From Salinarimonas rosea DSM 21201 (lineage in GTDB: Bacteria; Pseudomonadota; Alphaproteobacteria; Rhizobiales; Beijerinckiaceae): a stretch of DNA of 64,000 nucleotides. The stretch covers positions 1 through 64,000 of the forward strand of contig NZ_AUBC01000015.1 of NCBI RefSeq assembly GCF_000429045.1. The letters run 5' to 3'. The position numbers and the translations under genes were made by a program. The notes beneath the pieces were generated by a model that did no database searches, was not told the origin of the DNA, and saw only the letters and a program-made list of their open reading frames with translations. Positions 37,214-45,100 of this stretch are shown here, piece after piece. The number at the start of each line of letters is the position of its first letter. The stretch's first letter is position 1.

Positions 37214-37470
37214 GCGGCGACGGCCTCGAGACGATCGACTTCGACGACGCCGGCACGCGGGTCTACTTCGACGACGACGCAGATTTCTTCCGCGAGCGCA
37301 CCGGCTGGCTCGACGCGGACGACGGCTTCCTGGCGCTGGACCTGAACGGCAACGGCCGCGCACCCCCGGTGGACCCGACGACCCGCCGCTCCCCGACCCT
37401 CTCCGCCACGCCGCTGCCACTCCCGGACGCGGCCAACGACGATTTCGCGTTGCGCGCGGCAGCTGGGTGA
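37214..37470 (+). pseudogene. Unit 0: end of the conserved core plus a short tail (orphan fragment)
   Basis: From 37221 to 37356 the DNA matches 43973-44108 of the giant gene without gaps (offset 6752), differing at only a few bases. It encodes LETIDFDDAGTRVYFDDDAD and then the GWLDADDGFLALDLNGNG core end. The similarity stops there, and the frame continues through a Pro/Thr/Arg-rich bridge to a 13-residue tail AANDDFALRAAAG and TGA at 37468-37470. There is no start, head or upstream core. This is the oldest remnant of the tandem array. Confidence 0.75.
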
Positions 37471-37576
37471 TCCGACGAAAGCACCTACCGAAGGTAGTGC
37501 AGCTTTCAAGCGTGAAATGTCGGTAAAAGCACGAATTAATTGCTTGGCGGCATAACCGCCGGCTTGGTAGCAGTGG
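37429..37576 (+). repeat. Array tail-plus-leader repeat, copy 1
   Basis: This pairs without gaps with 40646-40793 (offset 3217). It comprises a 42-bp tail coding sequence ending in TGA, a 23-bp spacer, and an 83-bp non-coding leader (37494-37576) that matches its partner at 60 of 83 positions by my count. The best conserved parts are ACGAATT, GCTTGGC and GGCTTGGTAG. Being upstream of the 220-aa gene, the leader probably holds that unit's promoter. Confidence 0.75.
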
Positions 37577-37729
37577 GGAGCTTAGACTGGCGAGAAGTTG
37601 CGGTCAGTGGGTGAGGCGTCCGATCGATCGCTCGGGGCTGCACGCCCGATGCTTGCCCCGAAGCCAACGTCGCTCGATCCTGTCGGGAGGGGTGCGCCAC
37701 GTAAATGCAGGCGGGCAGGAGTGAGTACG

Positions 37730-38392
37730 ATGCAATCGGAAACGACCTACACCGCTTGGAAATTCCCGAGCGTCGACGATACGCTCTGGTTCACGGAGCA
37801 GGTGCGAGCCCACCCGACCTTCGGGCCGATGCTCGCGCAAGCGGGTGTCCACGGCGACATTTCCGCGGCGGACGAGAAGGCGATCGACGCCTATCTCGCC
37901 GGGCTCGCCGACGAGCGCAATCTTTCGCCGGCGCACCCCTTTACGCTGGCGGTGCCGCCGGCGTTGCTTCGCCGGATGGCCGACGGGTGGATCGACCCGA
38001 ACGACGCCGCCGCGGTGCGGGCGTTCGTGGATTTCAACATCATTCGCTCGACGATGGGCAGAGCACCCGCGCCGCACGTGAGGGAACTGCTCTTCGTGAC
38101 GAAAGCGATGCTCGACGACCGGTATATGAATTCGGTCGTTCGACGCATCACAGCCACTGAATTTCCTAAAGGAAAAGACATCAATCGCTGGGGCGATTTC
38201 GTCCAACAGCTGTGCAAGAAGCATGGCTTCTTGTATCGGAGCAATTTCAGCACATCCCTTGCCGTATGTCAGGGGCTATTGAATGGCAAGTATGCTGATT
38301 TTGATGATCCTGTTCTGTACGTATTTTTGAAACAGCGTGCGGATTCTAGGGTTATGCAGTGGGTTCGCTTCGGGGGTCCAAGCAATGTCTGA
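37730..38392 (+). CDS. Unidentified 220-residue protein, predicted immunity partner of the PIN-like head
   Basis: I do not recognise this protein. It is soluble, without signal peptide or membrane helix: TYTAWKFPSVDDTLWFTEQV at the start, a central segment LLRRMADGWIDPNDAAAVRA and a basic C-terminal part. The ATG at 37730 has AGGA at proper distance; the frame is open further upstream but reads through the leader. G+C falls to about 45% over 38221-38340, far below its surroundings, suggesting transfer. It overlaps the PIN-like ORF by 8 bp and occupies the same slot as the Imm11-like gene in unit 2. Hence it is predicted as immunity protein by position only. Confidence 0.6.
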   Translation: MQSETTYTAWKFPSVDDTLWFTEQVRAHPTFGPMLAQAGVHGDISAADEKAIDAYLAGLADERNLSPAHPFTLAVPPALLRRMADGWIDPNDAAAVRAFVDFNIIRSTMGRAPAPHVRELLFVTKAMLDDRYMNSVVRRITATEFPKGKDINRWGDFVQQLCKKHGFLYRSNFSTSLAVCQGLLNGKYADFDDPVLYVFLKQRADSRVMQWVRFGGPSNV

Positions 38393-38546
38393 GAAGATGA
38401 TCATTGTCGATGCGGGATCCCTCATCAACCTGTTTAAGGGCGGTGGAATACAAGGCTTGGCGCAATTGACCCGCGAAGGTAGTCGGGTTGTAATTCTACC
38501 AGATGTTTTGGCCGAGATCGGCCGGAAAGACGACGCACGCTTTTAG
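38385..38546 (+). CDS. Unit 1 head: N-terminal part of a PIN-like nuclease domain
   Basis: A 53-codon ORF starting MSEKMIIVDAGSLINLF, where D9 after a beta-strand is the first acidic residue of PIN domains, and continuing to VVILPDVLAEIGRKDDARF with D40 and E44. It stops at TAG (38544-38546) directly after a run of four T (38541-38544). A one-base backward shift there continues into LAVEALIESSPRVV and, further on, DRGDEAI and LLTDDGAFYRRL, which supply the remaining PIN acidic positions. The domain is therefore split by a frameshift, either a mutation or slippage. It starts inside the preceding gene (ATGTCTGA overlap). Confidence 0.6.
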   Translation: MSEKMIIVDAGSLINLFKGGGIQGLAQLTREGSRVVILPDVLAEIGRKDDARF

Positions 38547-38662
38547 CCGTCGAAGCGCTGATCGAGAGCAGCCCGAGAGTCGTTAAGCCGGACTTTGATC
38601 TTTCGACGCTCGATTCGTCAGTTCCCAGCACCGACCGCGGCGACGAGGCGATCAAGCGCTTC

Positions 38663-40687
38663 ATGGCCGGCTCCATGCCGGAGGCGCAAGCAGCTCTCGA
38701 CGCGATCACCAACGGCCAGGGTGCGAAGTTCCGGCTGCTGACCGACGACGGCGCCTTCTATCGCCGCCTTCTCGCCGACGGAGCGTTCAAGCCGGGCGCG
38801 CTCGATCGGCTCGGGATGCATACCGAGCCCTACAAGGGCACCTTCGAGTTCCTGAACGAGCGTGTGGCCAACGGTCACCTCTCGGCTGACGATTACATTC
38901 TGATCCGACAGAACATCGAGGCAGACCCTGATCGCCTCAGCTCCTACAGCACGAACGCAAAAAGCGACTTCCGCTCGCAGCTGATCGACGATGCCAAGAT
39001 CAAGACGCTGTATCAGCCGAGCCTCTGGCAGAAGGTCACCGGGCTGATCGACGATCCGATCGTCCTGAAGGGCGGCTTCGTCGGTGTCGCGGCGGTCATC
39101 GCCGACAAGCTCGGCATCGTCGGGGACGTCCTCTCGTTCGGGATCACCGCCGCGTACGCGGCCGACCTTCGCGAGCAGGGCGACGAGGACGCCGCCAACG
39201 AGACTTGGGTCAAGTACGTTTTCGAGACGATCGGCGGCTTCATCGGAGGCGCGCTCGGCCTCGGCGCGGTGCAGGCGTTCACCAAGGGCGTCGGCGGGCC
39301 GCTCGCGCCGATCCTCGGCGCCGTCGTCGGCGGACTGTTCGGGTCGAAGGTCGGCGCCGAGCTCGGCGAGGCCGCCTACAAGACGTACAAGGAGCTTTTC
39401 GACCCCTTCTTCGAGCGCGTCTACGACGAGATCGAGGCCAGAGCAGCTGCCGGGGAATCCCCGTCCGAAGCCTATGCCAATGCGGTCTTCTCCGCGCTCG
39501 GCTTCGATCTCACGCGTGTCGAGGGCAGCGAAGGGGAGGATTGGCTCGTCGGGCAGAAGTGGGGCGATCGCGCTGGGAATGGTGGGGACGACTTCCTGGT
39601 CGGTTTCGCGCCGGAGGCCGTGGAGGCGGGAGAACCCTTCGATCCTCAGAACCCGAACAGCGCCATCGCGGAACGAGAGTACGTACTCACGCTCGACGGT
39701 GGAGCCGGCAACGACTTCATCGTCACCATCGGCGGCGAAAAAGCCGTCACCATCGGCGGCAACGGCCGCGACTGGATCTTCAACACGTCGAAGGGCGGCA
39801 TCCTCTACGGCGACACGATCGACGGGCGCAGCCCGGACGGCACGAGCCTGACCGAGAAGGAGAATTCCGACAATTTCTGGTGGTGGCCGAGCACCACCAT
39901 CATGGACGCCAAGCCCAACGACGTGCTGAAGTTCTTCGGCTTCACGCTCGTCGGCGGCACGAACAACATCCCCTTCCTCGTCTCCGCGGCGGTGGGCGGG
40001 GCGCTGTGGTCGTCGGCGCCGGGGCTGGCGCTGGCGAAGAGCCCGCTCTACTTCGACAACATCCTCGTCTTCATCAACTACATCAAGAAGGGCGACGATC
40101 TCTACGTCGTCAACATGTTCGACGGCCTGGCGTCGCTGTTCGGCAATTTCGAGTTCGGCACCGCGGCGGGCGTCGACGAGGACGGCAACGCGACCGAGGT
40201 CGGCATCCGCGGCGCCATGCGCATCGTCGACTACGACGAGGCGGCCTCCGCCTGGGGCGTGGCCATCCTCAACGCGACGATCAACGACATCGCGCAGAAG
40301 GGCGGCACGCTCGGCGATCTCGGCATGGTGTTCAAGAACGCCAACCCGTTCCTCGCCATCCTCCAGATCCTGCCGCTGCCCGGCGGGCTGGGCGCGCTCG
40401 GCAAGGTGCTGGGCCTCGTCGACGAGATCACCAACCTCCAGGCGGCGCTGCTGCGCATCGCCAAGTCCATGGCCTGGGCCGCGGGCAAGGACCCGCTGGT
40501 GCTCGACCTCGACGGCGACGGCATCGAGACCATCGATTTCGACGACGCCGACACCCGCGTCTACTTCGACGACGACGGCGACTTCTTCCGCGAGCGCACC
40601 GGCTGGCTCGACGCAGACGACGGCTTCCTGGCGGCGGCCGCGCGGGCGGCCAACGACAACCTGTCCTTGCTCGCGCGCTGCGCCTGA
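38663..40687 (+). CDS. Unit 1: PIN-like head remainder, glycine-rich segment and core, truncated RTX-type protein
   Basis: A 674-residue ORF; in the same frame, coding similarity extends back to 38543 without a start codon. In order: the rest of the PIN-like domain (LLTDDGAFYRRLLADG), a helical linker (NERVANGHLSADDYILIRQN), a glycine-zipper stretch (FIGGALGLGAVQAF, APILGAVVGGLFGSKVGAEL), and two RTX-like motifs (GGAGNDFIVTIGG, GGNGRDWIF). Then comes the 294-residue core shared with the giant gene, ending with the EF-hand-like DLDGDGIETIDFDDAD. After DGFLA it jumps to the 13-residue tail AANDNLSLLARCA. The whole repeat body of the giant protein is absent, so this is a displaced head rather than a complete adhesin. 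Confidence 0.75.
   Translation: MAGSMPEAQAALDAITNGQGAKFRLLTDDGAFYRRLLADGAFKPGALDRLGMHTEPYKGTFEFLNERVANGHLSADDYILIRQNIEADPDRLSSYSTNAKSDFRSQLIDDAKIKTLYQPSLWQKVTGLIDDPIVLKGGFVGVAAVIADKLGIVGDVLSFGITAAYAADLREQGDEDAANETWVKYVFETIGGFIGGALGLGAVQAFTKGVGGPLAPILGAVVGGLFGSKVGAELGEAAYKTYKELFDPFFERVYDEIEARAAAGESPSEAYANAVFSALGFDLTRVEGSEGEDWLVGQKWGDRAGNGGDDFLVGFAPEAVEAGEPFDPQNPNSAIAEREYVLTLDGGAGNDFIVTIGGEKAVTIGGNGRDWIFNTSKGGILYGDTIDGRSPDGTSLTEKENSDNFWWWPSTTIMDAKPNDVLKFFGFTLVGGTNNIPFLVSAAVGGALWSSAPGLALAKSPLYFDNILVFINYIKKGDDLYVVNMFDGLASLFGNFEFGTAAGVDEDGNATEVGIRGAMRIVDYDEAASAWGVAILNATINDIAQKGGTLGDLGMVFKNANPFLAILQILPLPGGLGALGKVLGLVDEITNLQAALLRIAKSMAWAAGKDPLVLDLDGDGIETIDFDDADTRVYFDDDGDFFRERTGWLDADDGFLAAAARAANDNLSLLARCA
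39752..40633 (+). repeat. 882-bp core direct repeat, copy in unit 1
   Basis: Aligns without a single gap to 43206-44087 (offset 3454) with very high identity, including long identical blocks around 39905-39945 and 39990-40080. It encodes FFGFTLVGGTNNIPFLVSAA, then LWSSAPGLALAKSPLYFDNI and the DKDPLVLDLDGDG-type end. The homology starts abruptly at IGGNGRDW and ends at DGFLA. Confidence 0.9.
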
Positions 40688-40793
40688 GCCGGCGGTTCGT
40701 GGGACGTGGGGTGGTGCCGCTGTCAAGCCTAAAAATTGCGTAGAATTACGAATTTGTCGCTTGGCTGCACAACCATGGGCTTGGTAGTGGTGA
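40646..40793 (+). repeat. Array tail-plus-leader repeat, copy 2
   Basis: Partner of 37429-37576. The tail AANDNLSLLARCA ends at TGA 40685-40687, followed by the same 23-bp spacer length and the 83-bp leader 40711-40793. It precedes the Imm11-like gene as copy 1 precedes the 220-aa gene, which fits a promoter region repeated once per unit. A TAGAAT at 40741 could be a -10 box, but no good -35 is seen. Confidence 0.75.
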
Positions 40794-40955
40794 ATACGGG
40801 TTGGTTGTTCGGAGTTGGGCGATGGCGGGGGGCGCGCGAAAGGCGGCAAGGCCGTTGCGGATGTCATGCCGCCGCTTCGCCGCGCGTTCAGTGCTTGTAA
40901 GCTCCTCTCAGATGGCAAAGATGCTTGGTCCACCCCCGCGACCAGGAGAGAAGCC

Positions 40956-41570
40956 ATGAGCGAAGCCGTCTGGGTCAGCAACGCCTACAGCGACACGTCA
41001 CTCGTGAAGCCGTTCAATCCTGAAAACTTCGCCCGTGACAAAGGCGCAGTCACCGATCTCGCGATCCGCCACACCCGTGGCGAGACGCTGGGCTCGAACG
41101 ATTTTCCGAAAACTTTCGTCTGCAAGTACCGCGACAAGAAAATGGGACGGCAGCCAGACTTCTTTGCCGCCGGCAGCTTCTGGTGCGTCAGCTCTCGTTT
41201 CGCCGACGTTCTGCGCGATTTCGATCTCGGAGGCGGGGGGCTCTACCCGGTCCGCCTGCAGCAGTACGACAGGGAGACCCCCGTCGAAGGGAGTTACTTC
41301 GGCCTGGACCTGGGATCTCAGAAGCGCTGCATATCAGAAGCCCGTTCCAGGTTACAAATTCTCGGAGCCGGCGTTCCGCCGGCAGTGCCAGCCGATCACC
41401 ATGACGACGACATCGCGGTGACGGAAGATGCGCTTCTCGGTGCCGATCTCTGGACTGACCCCGGCCTATTCAAGTGTCTCTTTTTCAGCGATCGCCTCGC
41501 GACGGCGCTGAAGAGGCAGAAGCTCGCCGCGCGGTTGAAGCTCAAGCGTTGCCGCATAGTCTCAATCTAG
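40956..41570 (+). CDS. Imm11/DUF1629-like predicted immunity protein
   Basis: A 204-residue soluble protein. The C-terminal part (DDIAVTEDALLGADLWTDPG followed by FFSDRLATALKRQKL, about residues 150-190) has the DUF1629/Imm11 look. There an acidic Trp-Asp-Pro segment precedes an S-D-x-L-x-x-A-L helix and a late KRCRIV strand. ATG 40956 has AGGAGAG upstream. Imm11 proteins are found next to nuclease toxins, including AHH types, in polymorphic toxin loci (family knowledge from memory). The middle (about 41335-41395) reads better in the next frame (KPVPGYKFSEPAFRRQ), suggesting a compensated double frameshift. Its stop lies inside the ribosome-binding site of the nuclease ORF. Confidence 0.68.
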   Translation: MSEAVWVSNAYSDTSLVKPFNPENFARDKGAVTDLAIRHTRGETLGSNDFPKTFVCKYRDKKMGRQPDFFAAGSFWCVSSRFADVLRDFDLGGGGLYPVRLQQYDRETPVEGSYFGLDLGSQKRCISEARSRLQILGAGVPPAVPADHHDDDIAVTEDALLGADLWTDPGLFKCLFFSDRLATALKRQKLAARLKLKRCRIVSI

Positions 41571-41583
41571 GAAGGCCTTCGTG

Positions 41584-42138
41584 ATGTCTTACGCTGTCCT
41601 GCGCTTCCAGGTCCATCACATCTTCCCGCGTGAGATTTTCACCCCGGAGAGACTGACGCAGCTGGAGGCGCTCGGCATTGCCGAGGACATGAACGGGAAC
41701 AAGGTCGCGTTGGTCGAGGACGCGGCGGTCGCGACGAATTTCAGGGACGCCGACCAGAACGCTCGAAACGCCCTTCACGATGCGGGGTGGGGCTTCGCTC
41801 GTCACGGGGGCTTTCACGCGGAGTACAACAAGTTTATCGGAGACCGAATCGACCTGGTTCTCAGATCGAACTATTCCGACGAGGCCAAACGCCTCGCAAT
41901 ATTGGACCTTCACCGCTTCGCGACCGAAGTTTCGAATGGCAGCGCCTCTCTTTCTAGTGGAGTTGACGTCTACAGCAGCGAGGCGGCCTTGCTGCAGGCC
42001 TTCAACAGCCGCCAAATTGACTACGCCAATCCGAGCGCCGCTCAGGTGAGCGCCATCGAAACGTATGCGAGTCGGCTCGATACGACGCTCAGTGATGTAG
42101 AATCGGGCAACAACTACGAAGCTCGTAACGCCTTGTGA
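41584..42138 (+). CDS. Unit 2 head: AHH-type (HNH superfamily) nuclease domain
   Basis: A 184-residue ORF with the nuclease motif at its very N terminus: VHHIFPREIF with H11 and H12, MNGNKVALVEDAA with N37 and N39, and RHGGFHAEYNKFI with H74, H78 and Y81. This is the HH...N...HxGxH..Y order of the AHH family of metal-dependent DNA/RNA-cutting toxins. ATG 41584 has AGGAAGG at 41569-41575. After the nuclease comes a helical region. The TGA overlaps a GTG that opens the giant ORF (GTGA, 42135-42138). The downstream residues (VKSLAETAFARGYITADQYA) continue the same helical linker seen in unit 1. Either translational coupling makes two chains, or a one-base deletion has split one protein. Confidence 0.75.
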   Translation: MSYAVLRFQVHHIFPREIFTPERLTQLEALGIAEDMNGNKVALVEDAAVATNFRDADQNARNALHDAGWGFARHGGFHAEYNKFIGDRIDLVLRSNYSDEAKRLAILDLHRFATEVSNGSASLSSGVDVYSSEAALLQAFNSRQIDYANPSAAQVSAIETYASRLDTTLSDVESGNNYEARNAL

Positions 42139-45100
42139 AGTCCCTTGCGGAAACTGCCTTCGCCCGCGGGTACATCACCGCGGACCAGTACGCGAACATC
42201 CAGGAAAAGCTCGCCAAGGCCGGTGACGGCGGCTCGTCGGAGTTCCGCAGCTTCACGTCCTCTGCCGCGGCAGCGCTGATCTACGACATGCAGAATGGAG
42301 TCGGTGCGCCCGACAACAGGATCGAAGCCGTCATCGAGCGCTTTTCGGCTGGAATGCACACAGTCCTGGGTGATCAGTACGGTCTGGCCAACATCTTGTC
42401 GGATGCGCGCACGCTCTTCGACAGCTGGTCGAATCGTATCGATGCCAGCCTTCAGTACCTCGGCCTACCCAACGGCGTTATCGACGACTCGAAGCGTTCG
42501 CACATCCAGCTTACCGTCGGCGTCGCCGGCGGTACGGCCGGCGACGTCGCCGAATTCCTCAATGTCGCCTACGACGACATCAAGACCGGCTTCCGCGACG
42601 GCGATTGGACCCCTCTCTGGACCACAGTTGGTCAATTCGGGATCGGCGTCGTCTTCAGCGCCATCATGATCACAGTGACGACCGCGGCCGCTTACGCCAT
42701 TCACCCCGTTCTCGGTCGGATCGTGTCGGCCGGTTGGGCAGCCTACGGAGTGGCCGACGCCTTCGCCAACGGCTCCGAACTCACCGGCAAGATTACCGCG
42801 GACCTTGCGCCGATCATTGCCGGTCAAGGCCTCCTCCCGGCCGGCGAGGCCGCGACGAACTTGTTCGCGGCGATCGCCGACGGCATCCTGGCGCGCTACG
42901 GCGTCGGCAAGGAGCCGCCGATCACCATCGGCCCGCACGACTTCGTCTACGTCATCGACGACGAGGACGACCGCTTCCCCGACGCGATCGAAGGCACGGA
43001 CGACGGCGAGATCTTCTTCGGGCGCAACGGCGCCATCATCGACGGCCGCGGCGGCGACGACGAGATCCATCACAACGGCTACGGGGAGGTCCGCGGCGGG
43101 GATGGCGACGACCAGCTGCTTCTGTCCGGCACTGTGGACATCGTCGCCGACGGCGGGGCCGGAGACGACTGGATCCTGTCGCGCGACGGCGAAGGCGGCG
43201 CGTTCATCGGCGGCAACGGGCGCGATTGGATCTTCGTCAAGACGCCGGGCGCCGAGCTCTACGGCGACACGATCGACGGGCGCAGCCCCGACGGGACCGA
43301 CCTGAACGGTCGAGAGAATTCGGATAACTTCTGGTGGTTTCCCAGCACCACCATCATGGACGCCAAGCCCAACGACGTGCTGAAGTTCTTCGGCTTCCCG
43401 TTGGTCGGCGGAACGAACAACATCCCGTTCGTGGTCTCGGCGGCGCTCGGCGGGGCGCTGTGGTCGTCGGCGCCGGGGCTGGCGCTGGCGAAGAGCCCGC
43501 TCTACTTCGACAACATCCTCGTCTTCATGAACTACATCAAGAAGGGGGATGATCTCTACGTCGTCAACATGTTCGACGGTCTTGCGTCTCTGTTCGGCGA
43601 CTTCGAGTTCGGCAAGGCGGCGGGCGTCGACGAGGACGGCAACGCGACCGAGGTCGGCATCCGCGGCGCCATGCGCATCGTCGACTACGACGAGGCGGCC
43701 TCCGCCTGGGGCGTGGCGATCCTCGACGCGACGATCAACGACATCCGCGCCGGCGGCGGCACGCTCGGCGACCTCGGCATGGTGTTCAAGAACGCCAACC
43801 CCGCGCTCGCGCTGCTCCAGATCCTGCCGCTTCCGGGCGCCTTCGGTGCGCTCGGCAAGGTGCTCGGCCTCGTCGACGAGATCACCAACCTCGCGGCGGC
43901 GACGCTGCGCATCGCCAAGTCGATGCAATGGGCCGCCGGCAAGGACCCGCTGGTGCTCGACCTCGACGGCGACGGCCTCGAGACGATCGACTTCGACGAC
44001 GCCGGCACGCGGGTCTACTTCGACGACGACGCAGATTTCTTCCGCGAGCGCACCGGCTGGCTCGACGCCGACGATGGATTCCTGGCGCTGGACCTGAACG
44101 GCAACGGCGTCGTCGACGACATCTCCGAATTGTTCGGCGGCGTGGGCGAGCGCGGCTTCGCGGCGCTCTCGGAGCACGACGACAACGCGGACGGCGTGAT
44201 CGACGCGAACGATGCGGTATTCGCGCGCCTGCTGGTCTGGCAGGACCGGGATTCCGACGGGGTGAGCGAGGCGGGCGAGATCACGGATCTCGCCGATCAC
44301 GGCATCGTCTCGATCGACTTCGGCAGCGCCGTCGACATCGGCGTGACCACGCCGCAGGGCGTCCAGCTCCTCGCCGAGAGCCGCTTCACCCGCGACGACG
44401 GCTCGACCGGGGACGTGCTCGAGGCGATCTTCGAGTCCGACGACGTCGACACCGTCTACCGCGGCGAGAGCGGCCTCGCGCCCTGGCTCGCCGGGCTCGG
44501 CATCGACGCCAAGGGCTTTGGGCGCGTCACCGACCTGTCGGTGGCGATCTCGAACGACTTCGAGCTCGGCGCGACGGTGGCGGCGACCGCCGCCGCCATG
44601 ACCACGCCGAAGATGAAGACCCTCGTCGAGCAGGCCGGCACGGCGCTCGGCGAATGGGGCTGGTCGCTCGACCTGACGCGCGAGCTCACGCCCGTGCTGC
44701 TCGAGACGGACGCCGAGGGCGCCGTCGTGCTGCGCGACCGCGGAGTGTGGGTGGAGGACGCCGACGGCGGCTACTGGACGCTCGCCTCGGGCGCCGCGGT
44801 CGTGGACGCAGACAGCGTCGCGATCGCGCGCCCGACGCTCCAGGACGTGCTGGCGCAGGCGACCGACGCGGGCGCCGGCTGGCGGCTCGAGCAGGTCTGG
44901 TCCCCGGCCACGCGCGCGGCCCCCCTCGCCCATCGGGAGGCGGCCCCCTACCTCGCGGAGGTGGTGGACGGCCGGGTCGTGGTGCACGACTGGGGAATCG
45001 AGAACCCCGACGGCTCCTGGCGGCTCGCCTCGGGCGCGCCGGTGCTCGACGCGGACGGCGTCGCGATCGCGGCGCCGACGCGCGAGGACATCGTCGCCGG

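Noticed and set aside
38541-38546. A programmed -1 ribosomal frameshift at TTTTAG
   Set aside because: No canonical X-XXY-YYZ heptamer and no obvious downstream pseudoknot can be supported by eye, so it is reported only as a frameshift of unknown nature.
37214-44110. An Rhs, CdiA or MafB polymorphic toxin locus
   Set aside because: No YD repeats, filamentous haemagglutinin repeats or pretoxin motifs are seen. The nuclease domains are N-terminal and the scaffold is RTX/HCBP-type, so these named systems do not fit.
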